A DNA stretch of 64,000 nucleotides from Exiguobacterium aurantiacum (GTDB taxonomy: Bacteria; Bacillota; Bacilli; Exiguobacteriales; Exiguobacteriaceae): NCBI RefSeq assembly GCF_024362205.1, contig NZ_CP101462.1, forward strand, positions 1,392,501-1,456,500, in the 5' to 3' direction. The notes under the pieces are model-generated. The model had not been told where the DNA came from. It did no database searches and saw nothing but the letters and a program-made list of their open reading frames with translations. Position numbers and translations under genes: made by a program. Position 1 is the first letter of the stretch. Every line of letters begins with the position of its first letter. Shown one piece after another: positions 8,396-17,676 of this stretch.

Positions 8396-9166
8396 GTGTC
8401 TTTAATTGGAGAAGAACGTAAACAAAAGATTGTTGAATGGATTGAGCGGGAAGGTAAAGTGAAGACGAGCGAGTTGATTGAACGGCTGAACGTCTCGGGG
8501 GAGTCGATTCGCCGCTACTTAGAAGAACTTGAGAAAGAGCATCGCATCAAACGGGTGTACGGCGGAGCGGTGCTCCATCAGAGCGTCTCGTTTCAACCGA
8601 TGATGATCTCGAACATGGACGGGATTCGTCGCATCGCCTATACGGCGTTCCAACTGGTCGAGGATGACATGTTGCTCTATATCGGACACGGTGTCGCCCC
8701 GGAGCAAGTTGCTGCCAGACTTCGCGGACGGAATTTGACCGTCGTCACGCCGTCGCTTATGGTCGCCAAGGCGCTCTTCGAGCAACGGGCCAAGGGCGTG
8801 TTTACTGGAGACATCCAATTGCTCGGCGGGACGATCGACCCGAAACATCTCGTCACCGTCGGCGAGCACGTCCTGCAGCAACTGAAGGCATACGTGTTCG
8901 ATATGGCCATCCTGTCCGTCGAGGGCGTCGATGCCTCGCTCGGTTTGACGTGTGATGCCCATGGTCTCTCGACCGTGACGCAGGCGGTACTCGATCAAAC
9001 GCGTCAATGTTACTTGCTCGCCGACCACACCCAGTTCAATCAACAAAAACGCTATCGGGTCTCCGACTTTTCAAAGGTGACGACCATCATCTCTGATTTT
9101 CCGGAACCGACGGATTGGAAGCGCGCCTTGGCGGAGCATGAGGTCGAGTGGCGTTTCGCACCATAA
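8396..9166 (+). CDS. DeoR-family transcription regulator
   Basis: The 256-residue protein has an N-terminal DeoR helix-turn-helix (ERKQKIVEWIEREGKVKTSELIERLNVS, then SIRRYLEELEKEHRIKRVYGGAV). A DeoR C-terminal sensor domain follows (IGHGVAPEQVAARL, LSVEGVD, LLADHTQF), which in the family binds a phosphorylated sugar or nucleoside. The start is the GTG at 8396, preceded by GGAGGAGG. The frame is open far upstream, but there is no other start with a ribosome site. Only 14 bases separate it from cutC, so they form an operon. The regulated pathway and effector cannot be read from the sequence. Confidence 0.9.
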   Translation: MSLIGEERKQKIVEWIEREGKVKTSELIERLNVSGESIRRYLEELEKEHRIKRVYGGAVLHQSVSFQPMMISNMDGIRRIAYTAFQLVEDDMLLYIGHGVAPEQVAARLRGRNLTVVTPSLMVAKALFEQRAKGVFTGDIQLLGGTIDPKHLVTVGEHVLQQLKAYVFDMAILSVEGVDASLGLTCDAHGLSTVTQAVLDQTRQCYLLADHTQFNQQKRYRVSDFSKVTTIISDFPEPTDWKRALAEHEVEWRFAP

Positions 9167-9180
9167 CGAGGAGGGATTTC

Positions 9181-9843
9181 ATGATTGAAGTGATTGTGAC
9201 GACATTGACCGAAGCCAAAACGGCTGAGCGGTTCGGGGCGGATCGGCTCGAATTGATTGCCGATCTGCCGGCCGGCGGGACGACGCCGAGTTTCGGGACG
9301 ATACGGAACGTACTCGAACAGGCGACCATTCCCGTCCACGTCATGATTCGCCCCCATGCGGACTCATTCGTCTATAACGAGGAAGATGCGGAGACGATTT
9401 TGGCGGACGTCGGTCTGTGCCGTGAGCTCGGGGCCGATGGCATCGTCTTCGGGGCGTTGACGAGCGAGGGGCGCATCGATGAGGCGCTGCTCGGAGAAGT
9501 GATTAAACATAAGGGGGAGATGGCACTCACGTTCCATCGGGCCATCGATGACGCGGTCGACTTGATGGACGCGATCACGGTGTTGAACGACTTCCCGGAA
9601 GTCGACCACGTCCTGACGTCCGGCGGGCAAGCGACGGCGTTAGAAGGATTAAATCGTTTGAGCGCGATGCATGAGGTGGCGGAGATGAACGTCCTCCCGG
9701 GTGCCGGCATCACGGCCGACAATGTGGCACAACTCATCGACCGGCTAGGCGTTGATTTCGTCCATGTAGGGGGCGGTGTGCGCACCGATGGCCGCTTGGA
9801 TGAGTACAAGTTTAAGGCAATCAAACAACAGATGGCACGCTAA
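9181..9843 (+). CDS. cutC: CutC family protein (TIM-barrel)
   Basis: The 220-residue protein matches CutC throughout: MIEVIVTTLTEAKTAERFGADRLELIADL at the start, VHVMIRPHADSFVY, GADGIVFGALTSEGRID, and DHVLTSGGQATALEG with a closing Gly-rich phosphate-site-like loop (FVHVGGGVR). CutC was named for copper tolerance, but the family is a TIM barrel whose true reaction is unsettled. Sitting directly behind a DeoR-type sugar-sensing regulator argues here for a role in sugar metabolism rather than copper, though this is inference. GAGGAGGG precedes the ATG at 9181. Confidence 0.9.
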   Translation: MIEVIVTTLTEAKTAERFGADRLELIADLPAGGTTPSFGTIRNVLEQATIPVHVMIRPHADSFVYNEEDAETILADVGLCRELGADGIVFGALTSEGRIDEALLGEVIKHKGEMALTFHRAIDDAVDLMDAITVLNDFPEVDHVLTSGGQATALEGLNRLSAMHEVAEMNVLPGAGITADNVAQLIDRLGVDFVHVGGGVRTDGRLDEYKFKAIKQQMAR

Positions 9844-9867
9844 AAACAGTCGGCTGACTGTTTTTTT
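9843..9867 (+). terminator. Intrinsic terminator after cutC
   Basis: AAACAGTC pairs with GACTGTTT around GGCT, followed by a T7 run. Confidence 0.85.
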
Positions 9868-9869
9868 GC

Positions 9870-9875
9870 TATAAT
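9870..9875 (+). promoter_or_regulatory. Probable -10 box for the DUF975 gene
   Basis: A perfect TATAAT lies directly after the cutC terminator and 28 bases before the next start codon. The -35 region overlaps the terminator and is poor. Confidence 0.45.
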
Positions 9876-9902
9876 GAAGAAAACGATACTGTAGGTGAAG
9901 TC

Positions 9903-10553
9903 ATGCAATCATCAGTCTATAAACAATTTGCCCTCCGGATGTTGTCCGGCAACTGGGGCATCTCGCTCCTCGCGGTCGTGGCCACGATGCTCGTTCAGGC
10001 GGTCATCACGACACAGCTCGATTTGGAATCGACCGACCCGAGCGTCCTGTTCGTATCAATCGGTCTGCTTTACGTGGCGACCGTCTTGCTCGCGCCGCTC
10101 GAACTTGGCCGCAACTGGGTATTTCTTGATATCGCCAAAGCCGAGAAACCTTCGTTCGGGCTCTTGTTCGATGCGTTCGGTTCGCTTAAAGATTACGTCC
10201 GGGCGGTCACGTATTATGCCGTCTTTTATCTCGGGTTGAACGTGCTCATGCTGTTCTTGATCGTCCCTGGCGTCTGGTTCTATTTGACGTATCGAATCGT
10301 CCCGTTCGTGTTACGGGACCAGCCGGAACTGTCTGCGTTTCAGGCGATGCGGGAAAGCCGGCGTCTCATGCGCGGCCATAAACGGACGATGCTGCGCTTG
10401 TACGCGAGTTTCATCGGCTGGTATGTCCTCGTCTTGTTCACGGGCGGATTGGCCTATATCTTCGTACAGCCTTATATCAACACGGCGCTCGCCGGATTAT
10501 ACGTTGAAATCAAAGCAGCGAAAGATGCAAACGAACAACCGGTCGGCTCATGA
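9903..10553 (+). CDS. DUF975 family membrane protein
   Basis: This 216-residue protein has about five membrane segments. It shows the DUF975 pattern: a central FYLTYRIVPFVLRDQPELSAFQAMRESRRLMRG stretch with alternating Arg, and a C-terminal QPYINTALAGLYVEI. The function of the family is unknown. It is monocistronic, between a -10 box and a bidirectional hairpin that covers its own stop codon. Confidence 0.75.
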   Translation: MQSSVYKQFALRMLSGNWGISLLAVVATMLVQAVITTQLDLESTDPSVLFVSIGLLYVATVLLAPLELGRNWVFLDIAKAEKPSFGLLFDAFGSLKDYVRAVTYYAVFYLGLNVLMLFLIVPGVWFYLTYRIVPFVLRDQPELSAFQAMRESRRLMRGHKRTMLRLYASFIGWYVLVLFTGGLAYIFVQPYINTALAGLYVEIKAAKDANEQPVGS

Positions 10554-10570
10554 GCCGACCGGTTGTTTTT
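10534..10570. terminator. Bidirectional terminator between convergent genes
   Basis: A perfect inverted repeat of 17 bases per arm, AACAACCGGTCGGCTCA against its complement, has T5 on the plus side. It covers the stop codon of the DUF975 gene and closely follows the stop of the YdaT-like gene on the other strand. Confidence 0.9.
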
Positions 10571-10802
10571 ATGTTCCGTGCCGATCCGACTTTTTCGGGT
10601 CAGGAGCGGCGCGGAACTCAGCTTTCTCTTCTTTTGAGGCGTGTTCATGCCATTTCTTCGCTTGTTCCGTGGCGATTGGAATCGCCTTTTGATCGGAGTA
10701 TCCTTGGGCGAGCAAGGCGTTGGCGATATCGATGGCTTTCTTTTTGACGAGTGGGTCGAAATTTTTCAGTGATTCCGGATAATCTTTCATATTCCATGGC
10801 AT
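10569..10802 (-). CDS. YdaT-like small stress protein (DUF2188-type), 77 aa
   Basis: The product opens MPWNMKDYPESLKNFDPLVKKKAIDIANALL and continues QGYSDQKAIPIATEQAKKW, the pattern of the small Bacillus YdaT-type proteins. The molecular role is not known. GGGAGCG lies 7 bases ahead of the ATG. A sigma-B-like promoter lies 27-52 bases upstream, consistent with a general-stress gene. A less likely alternative is a ChaB-like protein. Confidence 0.65.
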   Translation of the reverse strand: MPWNMKDYPESLKNFDPLVKKKAIDIANALLAQGYSDQKAIPIATEQAKKWHEHASKEEKAEFRAAPDPKKSDRHGT

Positions 10803-10828
10803 CTGTCATCGCTCCCTTCTGTACTACT

Positions 10829-10854
10829 AATTCCACGAGCGGGACGATTCAAAC
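10829..10854 (-). promoter_or_regulatory. Candidate sigma-B promoter of the YdaT-like gene
   Basis: Reading on the minus strand: GTTTGA, 14 bases, GGAATT. The -35 is good and the -10 is weak. It overlaps the 3' end of the upstream dehydrogenase gene. Confidence 0.35.
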
Positions 10855-11721
10855 GTCCTGATGCATGTAGTATTCGATGAGCGCCTGGGTCCCATTCTCG
10901 CCGTAGGCGTTCTCTTCAAGGATGGAGTACAGCTTATGGGCCAACTCAAGGCTCGGCAGTTTGATGTTCAACTGGTTGGCACTTTCGAGGGCGAGCTTCA
11001 TGTCCTTTAGGAAATGCTTGATGAAGAAACCAGGAGCATAGTCCTCGACAATCATCCGCGGAACAAGGTTCTCGAGCGTCCAACTACCGGCGGCACCGCC
11101 CCGGATTGTCTGGCGCAATTGATCGGGATTGAGCCCGGCTCGTTTCGTGAAGGCGAGCATCTCGGCGTTGCCCATCATGATGCCGGCGATGGCGATCTGA
11201 TTGGCGAGCTTCCCGTATTGGCCACTACCGGCATATCCCATCCGCTCGATCGATTGGCCCATCGCCTCGAACAGCGGTCGCGCCTTCGTGAAGGCGTATT
11301 CGCCGCCGCCGACGAGAATCGACAACGTCCCGTTTTTGGCACCGACGTCACCGCCCGTGACCGGTGCGTCGAGCGGGAGCAAGCTACGATCGATTGCGGC
11401 CTCGGCGATCCGCTCGGCCAGGAGCGGCGAAGACGTCGTCATATCGATGACGAGCGTCCCCGGCTCAGCCGATTGCAAAATCATACCGTCTCCGAAATAA
11501 AGGCTCTCGACATCAGACGGATAACCGACGATGGTGATGACGGCATCGGCGTTTTGACAGACGGCTTCGACAGAATCACACCAACGGACACCTTCCGCCA
11601 ATAAATCAGCCGCCTTCTCTTTCGTCCGCGTATACGCTTGGACTTCGAATCCCGCCTTCATTAAGTTTCTGACCATTGATTGACCCATCACACCGAGTCC
11701 GATAAATCCGACTGTCTTCAT
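10849..11721 (-). CDS. NAD(P)-dependent beta-hydroxyacid dehydrogenase (3-hydroxyisobutyrate dehydrogenase family)
   Basis: The 290-residue enzyme has an N-terminal Rossmann fold (GFIGLGVMGQSMVRNLMKAG, residues 5-24). It has the family substrate motif DAPVTGGDVGAKNGTLSILVGG near residue 120 and the catalytic lysine in GSGQYGKLANQ near 170. The family oxidises or reduces beta-hydroxyacids such as 3-hydroxyisobutyrate, tartronate semialdehyde or glyoxylate; which one here cannot be read. The start codon overlaps the stop of the ABC exporter gene by 4 bases (ATGA), so the two are translationally coupled. Confidence 0.88.
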   Translation of the reverse strand: MKTVGFIGLGVMGQSMVRNLMKAGFEVQAYTRTKEKAADLLAEGVRWCDSVEAVCQNADAVITIVGYPSDVESLYFGDGMILQSAEPGTLVIDMTTSSPLLAERIAEAAIDRSLLPLDAPVTGGDVGAKNGTLSILVGGGEYAFTKARPLFEAMGQSIERMGYAGSGQYGKLANQIAIAGIMMGNAEMLAFTKRAGLNPDQLRQTIRGGAAGSWTLENLVPRMIVEDYAPGFFIKHFLKDMKLALESANQLNIKLPSLELAHKLYSILEENAYGENGTQALIEYYMHQDV

Positions 11722-13451
11722 AGTTGATTGCCTCCTAAAAGTTGTTGTTTCACGAGTCGTTCATAGAGCGCGTTGTTCCGAAGCAACTCTTGATGCGTTC
11801 CGAGCCCGCTGATGCCGCCGTCCTCGAGCACGACGATTTGGTCGGCATGTTGGACGGTCGAGAGCCGGTGGGCGATGACGAGTGTCGTCCGTCCTGTCAT
11901 GAGCCGATCGAGCGCTTCTTGGACGACGCGCTCAGATTCCGAGTCAAGGCTCGATGTCGCCTCGTCAAGCAGTAAGATTTGCGGGTCACGTAACAGCGCC
12001 CGGGCGATGGCGAGCCGTTGGCGCTGTCCGCCCGATAGACGGACGCCACGCTCACCTATCTCTGTATCGAGCCCGTCCGGCATCGTCTCGATGAACGACC
12101 AGGCGTTGGCCATGTCACAGGCGTGACGAATCTCGTCCTCGGTCGCTGCCCGGTTCAAGCCGTACAAGATATTTTGCCGCACCGTCCCGGATAGGACAGG
12201 CGAATCTTGGGCGACGTAGCCGATGACTTGCCGCCATTCGTTGCGGCCGTAGGTTGAGATGTCCCGGTCCCCGTAATGGATGTGTCCGCTCGACGGAAGG
12301 TAAAACTGCTCGACGAGGGCGAACAGTGTCGTCTTGCCGGCACCGCTGCGTCCGACGATGGCCGTCGTGGCACCGAATGGGACGGTGAGCGACACGTCGT
12401 CAATCACAGGTTGGTCGCCATAGCGGAACGTGAGTCCCTCGAATGAGAGCGACGACTGTCGAATCGTCGACGGCTCATCCGTGTACGGTTCTGGCTCGAT
12501 GGCGAGCAGCTCGGAGATTCGTTCGGTCGCCCCGCGTGCTTTCTGGAGCCGGGTGATAAACTCCGTCATCGTGATGAGCGGCGTGATGATTTGGAACAAG
12601 TACAGCATGAACGCGAGCAACGATCCGGTCGACAAGGCGCCGGTCGAGACCCGGTAAGCCCCGAAGCCGAGAATGGCGATCAGCATCGCCGTCAACGTGA
12701 CGTTCAAGAGCGGAATCAAAATCGCTTGAATCCGTCCCTCGCGCACACCGAGGCCGAAGAGACGCTCGATCCGGCGTTGTCCTTCTGCGACCTCTACGGA
12801 TTCGGTCGCTTGTGATTTGACGAGCCGGATCTCGCCGAGCAATTCGGCGAAAAACCCCGACAAGTCGCCGAGCTCGTGTTGCGTCGCCTTGGCGATCTTC
12901 CGAAGTTTACGCCCGAGCGGGATGACGATGAGGAGCGTCGTCGGCACCGAGAACAAGATGACGAGCGTCATCTGCCAATCGAGCGTGAACAAGATGCCGA
13001 CAGCGCCGATGACCGAGACGAACGACGTCAACAAACGGACGCTCTGTTCCGATAAGAGCTGTTGCAACGTCGTCGTGTCGTTATTTAACCGCGAAACAAG
13101 ATCCCCTGATTTGACGCCGTCATAGAACGGGATCGGGAGAGCGACAAGATGTTCCCATAGCGTCGTCCGCAAATTGGCGACGACCCGTTGTCCGACGATA
13201 TGTAACCAATAAATCGAAATCGCGCTTGAGACGACTTGGATGAGGAACGCGATCACGAAGATGGTGACGAGACGGGCGTCGAGCGCGGCCTCGCTCCAAT
13301 TGTCGACGACGCGTTGCAAGATGAGCGGGATGGCGAGTGACGCCATCGCTTGAATCAATGAAATCAATACGGCACCGATGAACAGACCTTTCGGTGGTCG
13401 AGCGACACGGAACAAGCGCAGAAACGCTTGCCATGTGGATGTGGACTCCAT
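11718..13451 (-). CDS. ABC exporter half-transporter (permease fused to ATPase)
   Basis: The 577-residue protein has six membrane segments (about 20-310) and an ABC ATPase. ATPase motifs are Walker A GRSGAGKTT near residue 367, signature LSGGQRQRLAIARALL near 472, Walker B ILLLDEATSSLDSES near 492 and the switch His in VIAHRLSTV. The architecture and length are those of homodimeric exporters such as BmrA (multidrug) or MsbA-like lipid exporters. The substrate is unknown. The ATG at 13451 is chosen because AAAGGGGGACG lies just upstream; the frame is open further but without a site. The gene is followed by and coupled to the dehydrogenase gene. Confidence 0.92.
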   Translation of the reverse strand: MESTSTWQAFLRLFRVARPPKGLFIGAVLISLIQAMASLAIPLILQRVVDNWSEAALDARLVTIFVIAFLIQVVSSAISIYWLHIVGQRVVANLRTTLWEHLVALPIPFYDGVKSGDLVSRLNNDTTTLQQLLSEQSVRLLTSFVSVIGAVGILFTLDWQMTLVILFSVPTTLLIVIPLGRKLRKIAKATQHELGDLSGFFAELLGEIRLVKSQATESVEVAEGQRRIERLFGLGVREGRIQAILIPLLNVTLTAMLIAILGFGAYRVSTGALSTGSLLAFMLYLFQIITPLITMTEFITRLQKARGATERISELLAIEPEPYTDEPSTIRQSSLSFEGLTFRYGDQPVIDDVSLTVPFGATTAIVGRSGAGKTTLFALVEQFYLPSSGHIHYGDRDISTYGRNEWRQVIGYVAQDSPVLSGTVRQNILYGLNRAATEDEIRHACDMANAWSFIETMPDGLDTEIGERGVRLSGGQRQRLAIARALLRDPQILLLDEATSSLDSESERVVQEALDRLMTGRTTLVIAHRLSTVQHADQIVVLEDGGISGLGTHQELLRNNALYERLVKQQLLGGNQL

Positions 13452-13556
13452 CGTACGTCCCCCTTTCCTTTTAACTTTCGCTGTTTCGAAAACAAGTGTC
13501 AAGACGTCGAATCGTACACCGGAATAATGCTAGAATGGAAAAAGAGGTGAAGTCGC

Positions 13557-14663
13557 ATGAAATGGATACATACGGCCGATTGGCATTTAGGTAAAATCGT
13601 CCACGGCCGCCATATGACAGAAGAACAACAAATCATTTTATTTGAGTCATTTTTACACATCGTCGATGAGGAGAAGCCTGATGCCATCGTCGTCGCCGGT
13701 GATTTATATGACCGGGCCGTGCCGCCCGTCGAGGCCGTCGACTTGCTCGATGAGATGTGGCGCGCGCTCGTCCTGGAGCGGGGCATCCCGGTGCTCGCCA
13801 TCGCCGGCAATCACGATTCGGCCGAGCGGCTCCAATACAGCTCCAAACTGTTGACGAAAGTCGGCCTCCATATCGTCGGGAAATATGATTCGAGTGCTGG
13901 ACCGATCGTCGTGAACGACATCCCATTCTATTTGATGCCGTTCCTCGAGCCGGCACGTATCCGTTACGCGTTCGGCGACGAGTCGATTCGGACCCATCAT
14001 GACGCGCTCGCCGCGGTCGTCGAGTCGTACGGGGCGATTGACCCAAAATCCGTTGCCGTCGGGCACAGCTTCGTCGCCGGCGGACTCGAGACCGACTCCG
14101 AACGGCAACTGTCCGTCGGGACGGCCGGACAAGTCTCGAAAGGGCTATACGCCCCGTTCGGCTATACGGCGCTCGGACATTTGCACAACCGTGACGCCAT
14201 CCGCGATGACCGGATCGCGTACAGCGGGTCGCTCATGAAATATTCGTTCTCCGAGGCGACCCATGTGAAATCGGTCGACATCATCGAGTGGGAAGGGAAA
14301 TGGACACGCCGTCGGCGCCCGCTAAAAGCGCGTCGTGATTTGCGCATCCTGACCGGGACGCTGAACGAGCTGCTCGAGCCGTCGTTTTATCAAGACGAGG
14401 CCGTCGACGACTATTTGAAGATCGTCTTGACCGATGAACGTGCGTTGTTCGACCCGATGGCGAAGTTACGGACCGTCTATCCGAACATCTTGCACCTCGA
14501 ACTTGAGTTGTTGCGTCGCCAAGACCAGACGTCCCGCTTTGAACGGGAAAAGCTCGAGCGGCAGTCGGTCGAGGATGTATATATGGACTTTTTTAAAGCT
14601 GTCCACGGCCGTGATGCCGATGCGACGGTGCAACGTTTCTTAGAAGGGGAGGAGTTGAGTTGA
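13557..14663 (+). CDS. sbcD: Exonuclease SbcCD subunit D (Mre11-type nuclease)
   Basis: The 368-residue protein begins MKWIHTADWHLGKIVHGRH and shows all metallophosphoesterase motifs: DxH in TADWHLG, GDLYDR, AGNHDS and GHLHNRD. With SbcC it forms the nuclease that opens and trims hairpin and blocked DNA ends. GAGGTGAAG lies just before the ATG. The stop overlaps the sbcC start by four bases (TTGA), so the two subunits are translationally coupled. Confidence 0.96.
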   Translation: MKWIHTADWHLGKIVHGRHMTEEQQIILFESFLHIVDEEKPDAIVVAGDLYDRAVPPVEAVDLLDEMWRALVLERGIPVLAIAGNHDSAERLQYSSKLLTKVGLHIVGKYDSSAGPIVVNDIPFYLMPFLEPARIRYAFGDESIRTHHDALAAVVESYGAIDPKSVAVGHSFVAGGLETDSERQLSVGTAGQVSKGLYAPFGYTALGHLHNRDAIRDDRIAYSGSLMKYSFSEATHVKSVDIIEWEGKWTRRRRPLKARRDLRILTGTLNELLEPSFYQDEAVDDYLKIVLTDERALFDPMAKLRTVYPNILHLELELLRRQDQTSRFEREKLERQSVEDVYMDFFKAVHGRDADATVQRFLEGEELS

Positions 14664-17600
14664 GACCGGAACAATTAACCATCACCGCCTTCGGTCCTTA
14701 CGCCGAGACGGAACACATCGATTTTACACAGCTTGAGGGTCGTTCGATGTTCGTCATCAGCGGCCGGACCGGTGCCGGAAAAACGACCATTTTTGACGCG
14801 ATGACGTTCGCACTCTATGGGCGGGCCAGCGGTGCACTCCGAAACGCCAGCGATTTTAGAAGTCAGTATGCGGATCCGGAACGGAAGACTGAAATCGACT
14901 TCACGTTCACGATTCGGGATGAACGGTATCGCATCGTTCGCCAGCCGCAACAACCGCACTCGAAAAACAAGACGCCAATCCCGCACGAGGCGGTGCTCTA
15001 TGAGTGGAAAGACGCTTGGAAACCGATGGCGACGAAAGTGAACGACGTCGAGCAGACGATCGAATCGTTGCTACAGCTGAGCTATGAGCAGTTTAGTCAA
15101 ATCTTGCTGTTGCCACAAAACCAGTTCCGCCAGCTCCTCGATTCCGATTCGACGAAGAAGCAACAGATTCTACAATCGATCTTCAAGACGGAGGCGTACC
15201 GCGCCTTCCAGGAAGACTGGATCGAACGATATGGCAAGTACCGCAAACGAGTCGAATGGGCGGTCGAGACGACGCGCTTAAAACTGTTAGAACTCGAAGA
15301 TGAGGCCGTCGAGGACGTATCGACCCGCAACTTGCCTGAAATCGTGACGTGGCTCGACACCCGGGAGGAGAGTCTCTTGGCTGCGAGGGACACGCTACAG
15401 GAACAGCGCCGGACTGGTGAGGAACGGCTTGAGGCGCTGCGCCGAGAAGTGAATCAGGCGGCAGCGCTCGCCGAGTTGATGGAAGAACGGGACATGCGCG
15501 CGACCGCGCTCCAAGCATTCCAGCAAGCGGTAGAGGCGCGCGAACAACGCCAAGCGCTTATCCAGCGACTGGAACAAGTGGCGAGCGTCAGCCCGCTCTA
15601 TCAACGTACCGAAACGGTGCGACACGACATCGAGCGGTTGACCCGTGAGCGCGATGTCTCACAACAACGGGACGAAGGCTACACGAGACAGTTGGAAGAG
15701 TTGAAGGCAGAAGCAGAAATCATGACGAACATGCGCCAGGAAGCGGATCAAGCCACAAGTCGTGTCAAGGCGATTGATGAGATGCTGCCTTACGTCGATG
15801 AATGGCATCGAGCCACGAGACGTCGGGACGACTTAAAGCGACAGTTGGAGCCGCTCGGCCTGTTCTCCGAAGAAGCTCGTCTCAAACAGCTCCAAGCGAC
15901 CGAAGTCGAACTCTTGGCAAGGCTTGAGCATGCCCCGGCCCCAGACCAACTCGTCGAGGCCGAACGGCTCTATAGTCAGCTCCAACATCAGGTCCGACTC
16001 GAGGCGAAAGTGGAAGAGGTCACGGAACGGCTCGGTGCTTGTGAGCGCAACGGGAAAGAAGTCCAACGACAATTCACGGCACAGACGGAACGGGTCGACC
16101 AATTCGTCGAGGCCGAGCATGCGCTCATGGCCGACACGTTGCGCGAACAGCTCGAAGCCGGGGAACCTTGTCCGGTTTGCGGTTCGTTGACCCACGGACA
16201 CGTCGAGCGAACGGAAACGTCTATCGACCAAGCTGGTCACCGCTCAGCCGTCGAGACGCTGAAACGGATGGAGGCTGAACTACATGAAGCACGGGCGGAT
16301 TATCGATCGCTCAAACGCCAACTCGATGAGCTGACCCGCGAACGCGATCTTGCTCGGCTCGAGTTGAAGCTCGACGGTCCGGCTGTCACTGCGATGCATA
16401 GCCAAGACGACCGTGTCCGACAGTTGCGTCAACAGGCCGATGAGCGACAACGAATTGAGCGTCTCGTTCGTTCGACCACGACCGAATTGAAGCAACTCGA
16501 GACGGCCAAGCGGGCGCAGGCCGATGAGCGGCAGAAGCTGTTTGAACAACTCCAACACGTTCAAGAGCAGCTCCAGTCGATGCGTCAACCGGATGGGACG
16601 ACGTTAGAGATGTTGCAGGCCGAGCGGAGTCAACTCGCGACGCGACTCGCCCACATCGAACAGAAGGTATCCGCGTATGAACGTCGGCTCGAAGAACTGA
16701 ATCGATTGAAGTGGGGAGAGGCGGAGCGACTCCGTCTCCTCGGCGAACAACTCGAGTTCGAGCACGTTCGCTTATCCGATGCGACGGCTCAACTAGAGAC
16801 GGCTCTCGAGAAGGTCGATTTGACCGAAGACATATTCATGGAGTACCGCGCACGCGTCGAGCAACTTCCTGAACTGCGTGAGCGCCAAGCGTCTGAACTC
16901 GAGGAAGGTGTCCGACTCGAACATGCCGTCAAGGCGTTGAACGAAAAAATCGGGGACCGTCCGCGACCAGACCTCGAACAGCTCCAGGAGCGGTTGCACG
17001 AGGAGGGCCGTTCGTTCGAGGTACTGTCCGAACGGCTCGTGACGGCAGACGGGCAATTGAAACGCCACCGCCATATTGTCGCCGAATGGAACGGGCTCCG
17101 GGAGAAGACGGATGAGGACCAACGAAATCTCGAGACAGTCAAATTGATCGCCGATACCGGACGTGGGCTCAACCCGCAAAAGTTGACGTTCGAGACGTAC
17201 GTCCAGACGGCGTTCTTCGATCAAATTCTCCATGCGGCCAACGTCCATCTCGATCAGATGACGAGCGGACAGTTCCAATTAGAACGGAAAATCGAGACGG
17301 CGAAAGGAAATGCCAAGTCTGGCCTCGAATTATTAGTCTTTGACGCCTATACCGGTCAGTCACGCCGGGTCCAAAACTTATCGGGTGGTGAAGGGTTCAA
17401 GGCTTCGCTCTCGCTCGCCCTCGGACTGGCCGAGGTCGTCCAGCAGCTGAGTGGCGGGGTCAGTCTCGAGACGATGCTGATTGATGAAGGCTTTGGGACA
17501 CTCGACGCCGAATCACTCGATCAAGCGATCGAACTGCTCATGTCGCTCCAATCGAGCGGCCGGCTCGTCGGGGTCATCAGCCACGTCCAAGAATTGAAAG

Positions 17601-17671
17601 ACCGGGTCGACGCCCGGATTGAAGTGAAGAAATCAAGGAGCGGGTCGACGATCCAGCTCATCGTGGAGTGA
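14660..17671 (+). CDS. sbcC: Exonuclease SbcCD subunit C (Rad50-type ATPase)
   Basis: The 1003-residue SMC-like protein has Walker A GRTGAGKTTIFDAMTFALYG near residue 38. Two long Glu/Gln/Arg-rich coiled coils flank a zinc hook (CPVCG near residue 502). The C-terminal lobe carries NLSGGEGFKASLSLALGL near 906 and Walker B METMLIDEGFGTLDAES near 940. It holds DNA ends and drives the SbcD nuclease by ATP hydrolysis. The start is a TTG overlapping the sbcD stop, with GGGGAGGAG upstream. The gene ends 6 bases before the AAC(3)-like gene. Confidence 0.96.
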   Translation: MRPEQLTITAFGPYAETEHIDFTQLEGRSMFVISGRTGAGKTTIFDAMTFALYGRASGALRNASDFRSQYADPERKTEIDFTFTIRDERYRIVRQPQQPHSKNKTPIPHEAVLYEWKDAWKPMATKVNDVEQTIESLLQLSYEQFSQILLLPQNQFRQLLDSDSTKKQQILQSIFKTEAYRAFQEDWIERYGKYRKRVEWAVETTRLKLLELEDEAVEDVSTRNLPEIVTWLDTREESLLAARDTLQEQRRTGEERLEALRREVNQAAALAELMEERDMRATALQAFQQAVEAREQRQALIQRLEQVASVSPLYQRTETVRHDIERLTRERDVSQQRDEGYTRQLEELKAEAEIMTNMRQEADQATSRVKAIDEMLPYVDEWHRATRRRDDLKRQLEPLGLFSEEARLKQLQATEVELLARLEHAPAPDQLVEAERLYSQLQHQVRLEAKVEEVTERLGACERNGKEVQRQFTAQTERVDQFVEAEHALMADTLREQLEAGEPCPVCGSLTHGHVERTETSIDQAGHRSAVETLKRMEAELHEARADYRSLKRQLDELTRERDLARLELKLDGPAVTAMHSQDDRVRQLRQQADERQRIERLVRSTTTELKQLETAKRAQADERQKLFEQLQHVQEQLQSMRQPDGTTLEMLQAERSQLATRLAHIEQKVSAYERRLEELNRLKWGEAERLRLLGEQLEFEHVRLSDATAQLETALEKVDLTEDIFMEYRARVEQLPELRERQASELEEGVRLEHAVKALNEKIGDRPRPDLEQLQERLHEEGRSFEVLSERLVTADGQLKRHRHIVAEWNGLREKTDEDQRNLETVKLIADTGRGLNPQKLTFETYVQTAFFDQILHAANVHLDQMTSGQFQLERKIETAKGNAKSGLELLVFDAYTGQSRRVQNLSGGEGFKASLSLALGLAEVVQQLSGGVSLETMLIDEGFGTLDAESLDQAIELLMSLQSSGRLVGVISHVQELKDRVDARIEVKKSRSGSTIQLIVE

Positions 17672-17676
17672 GACCG

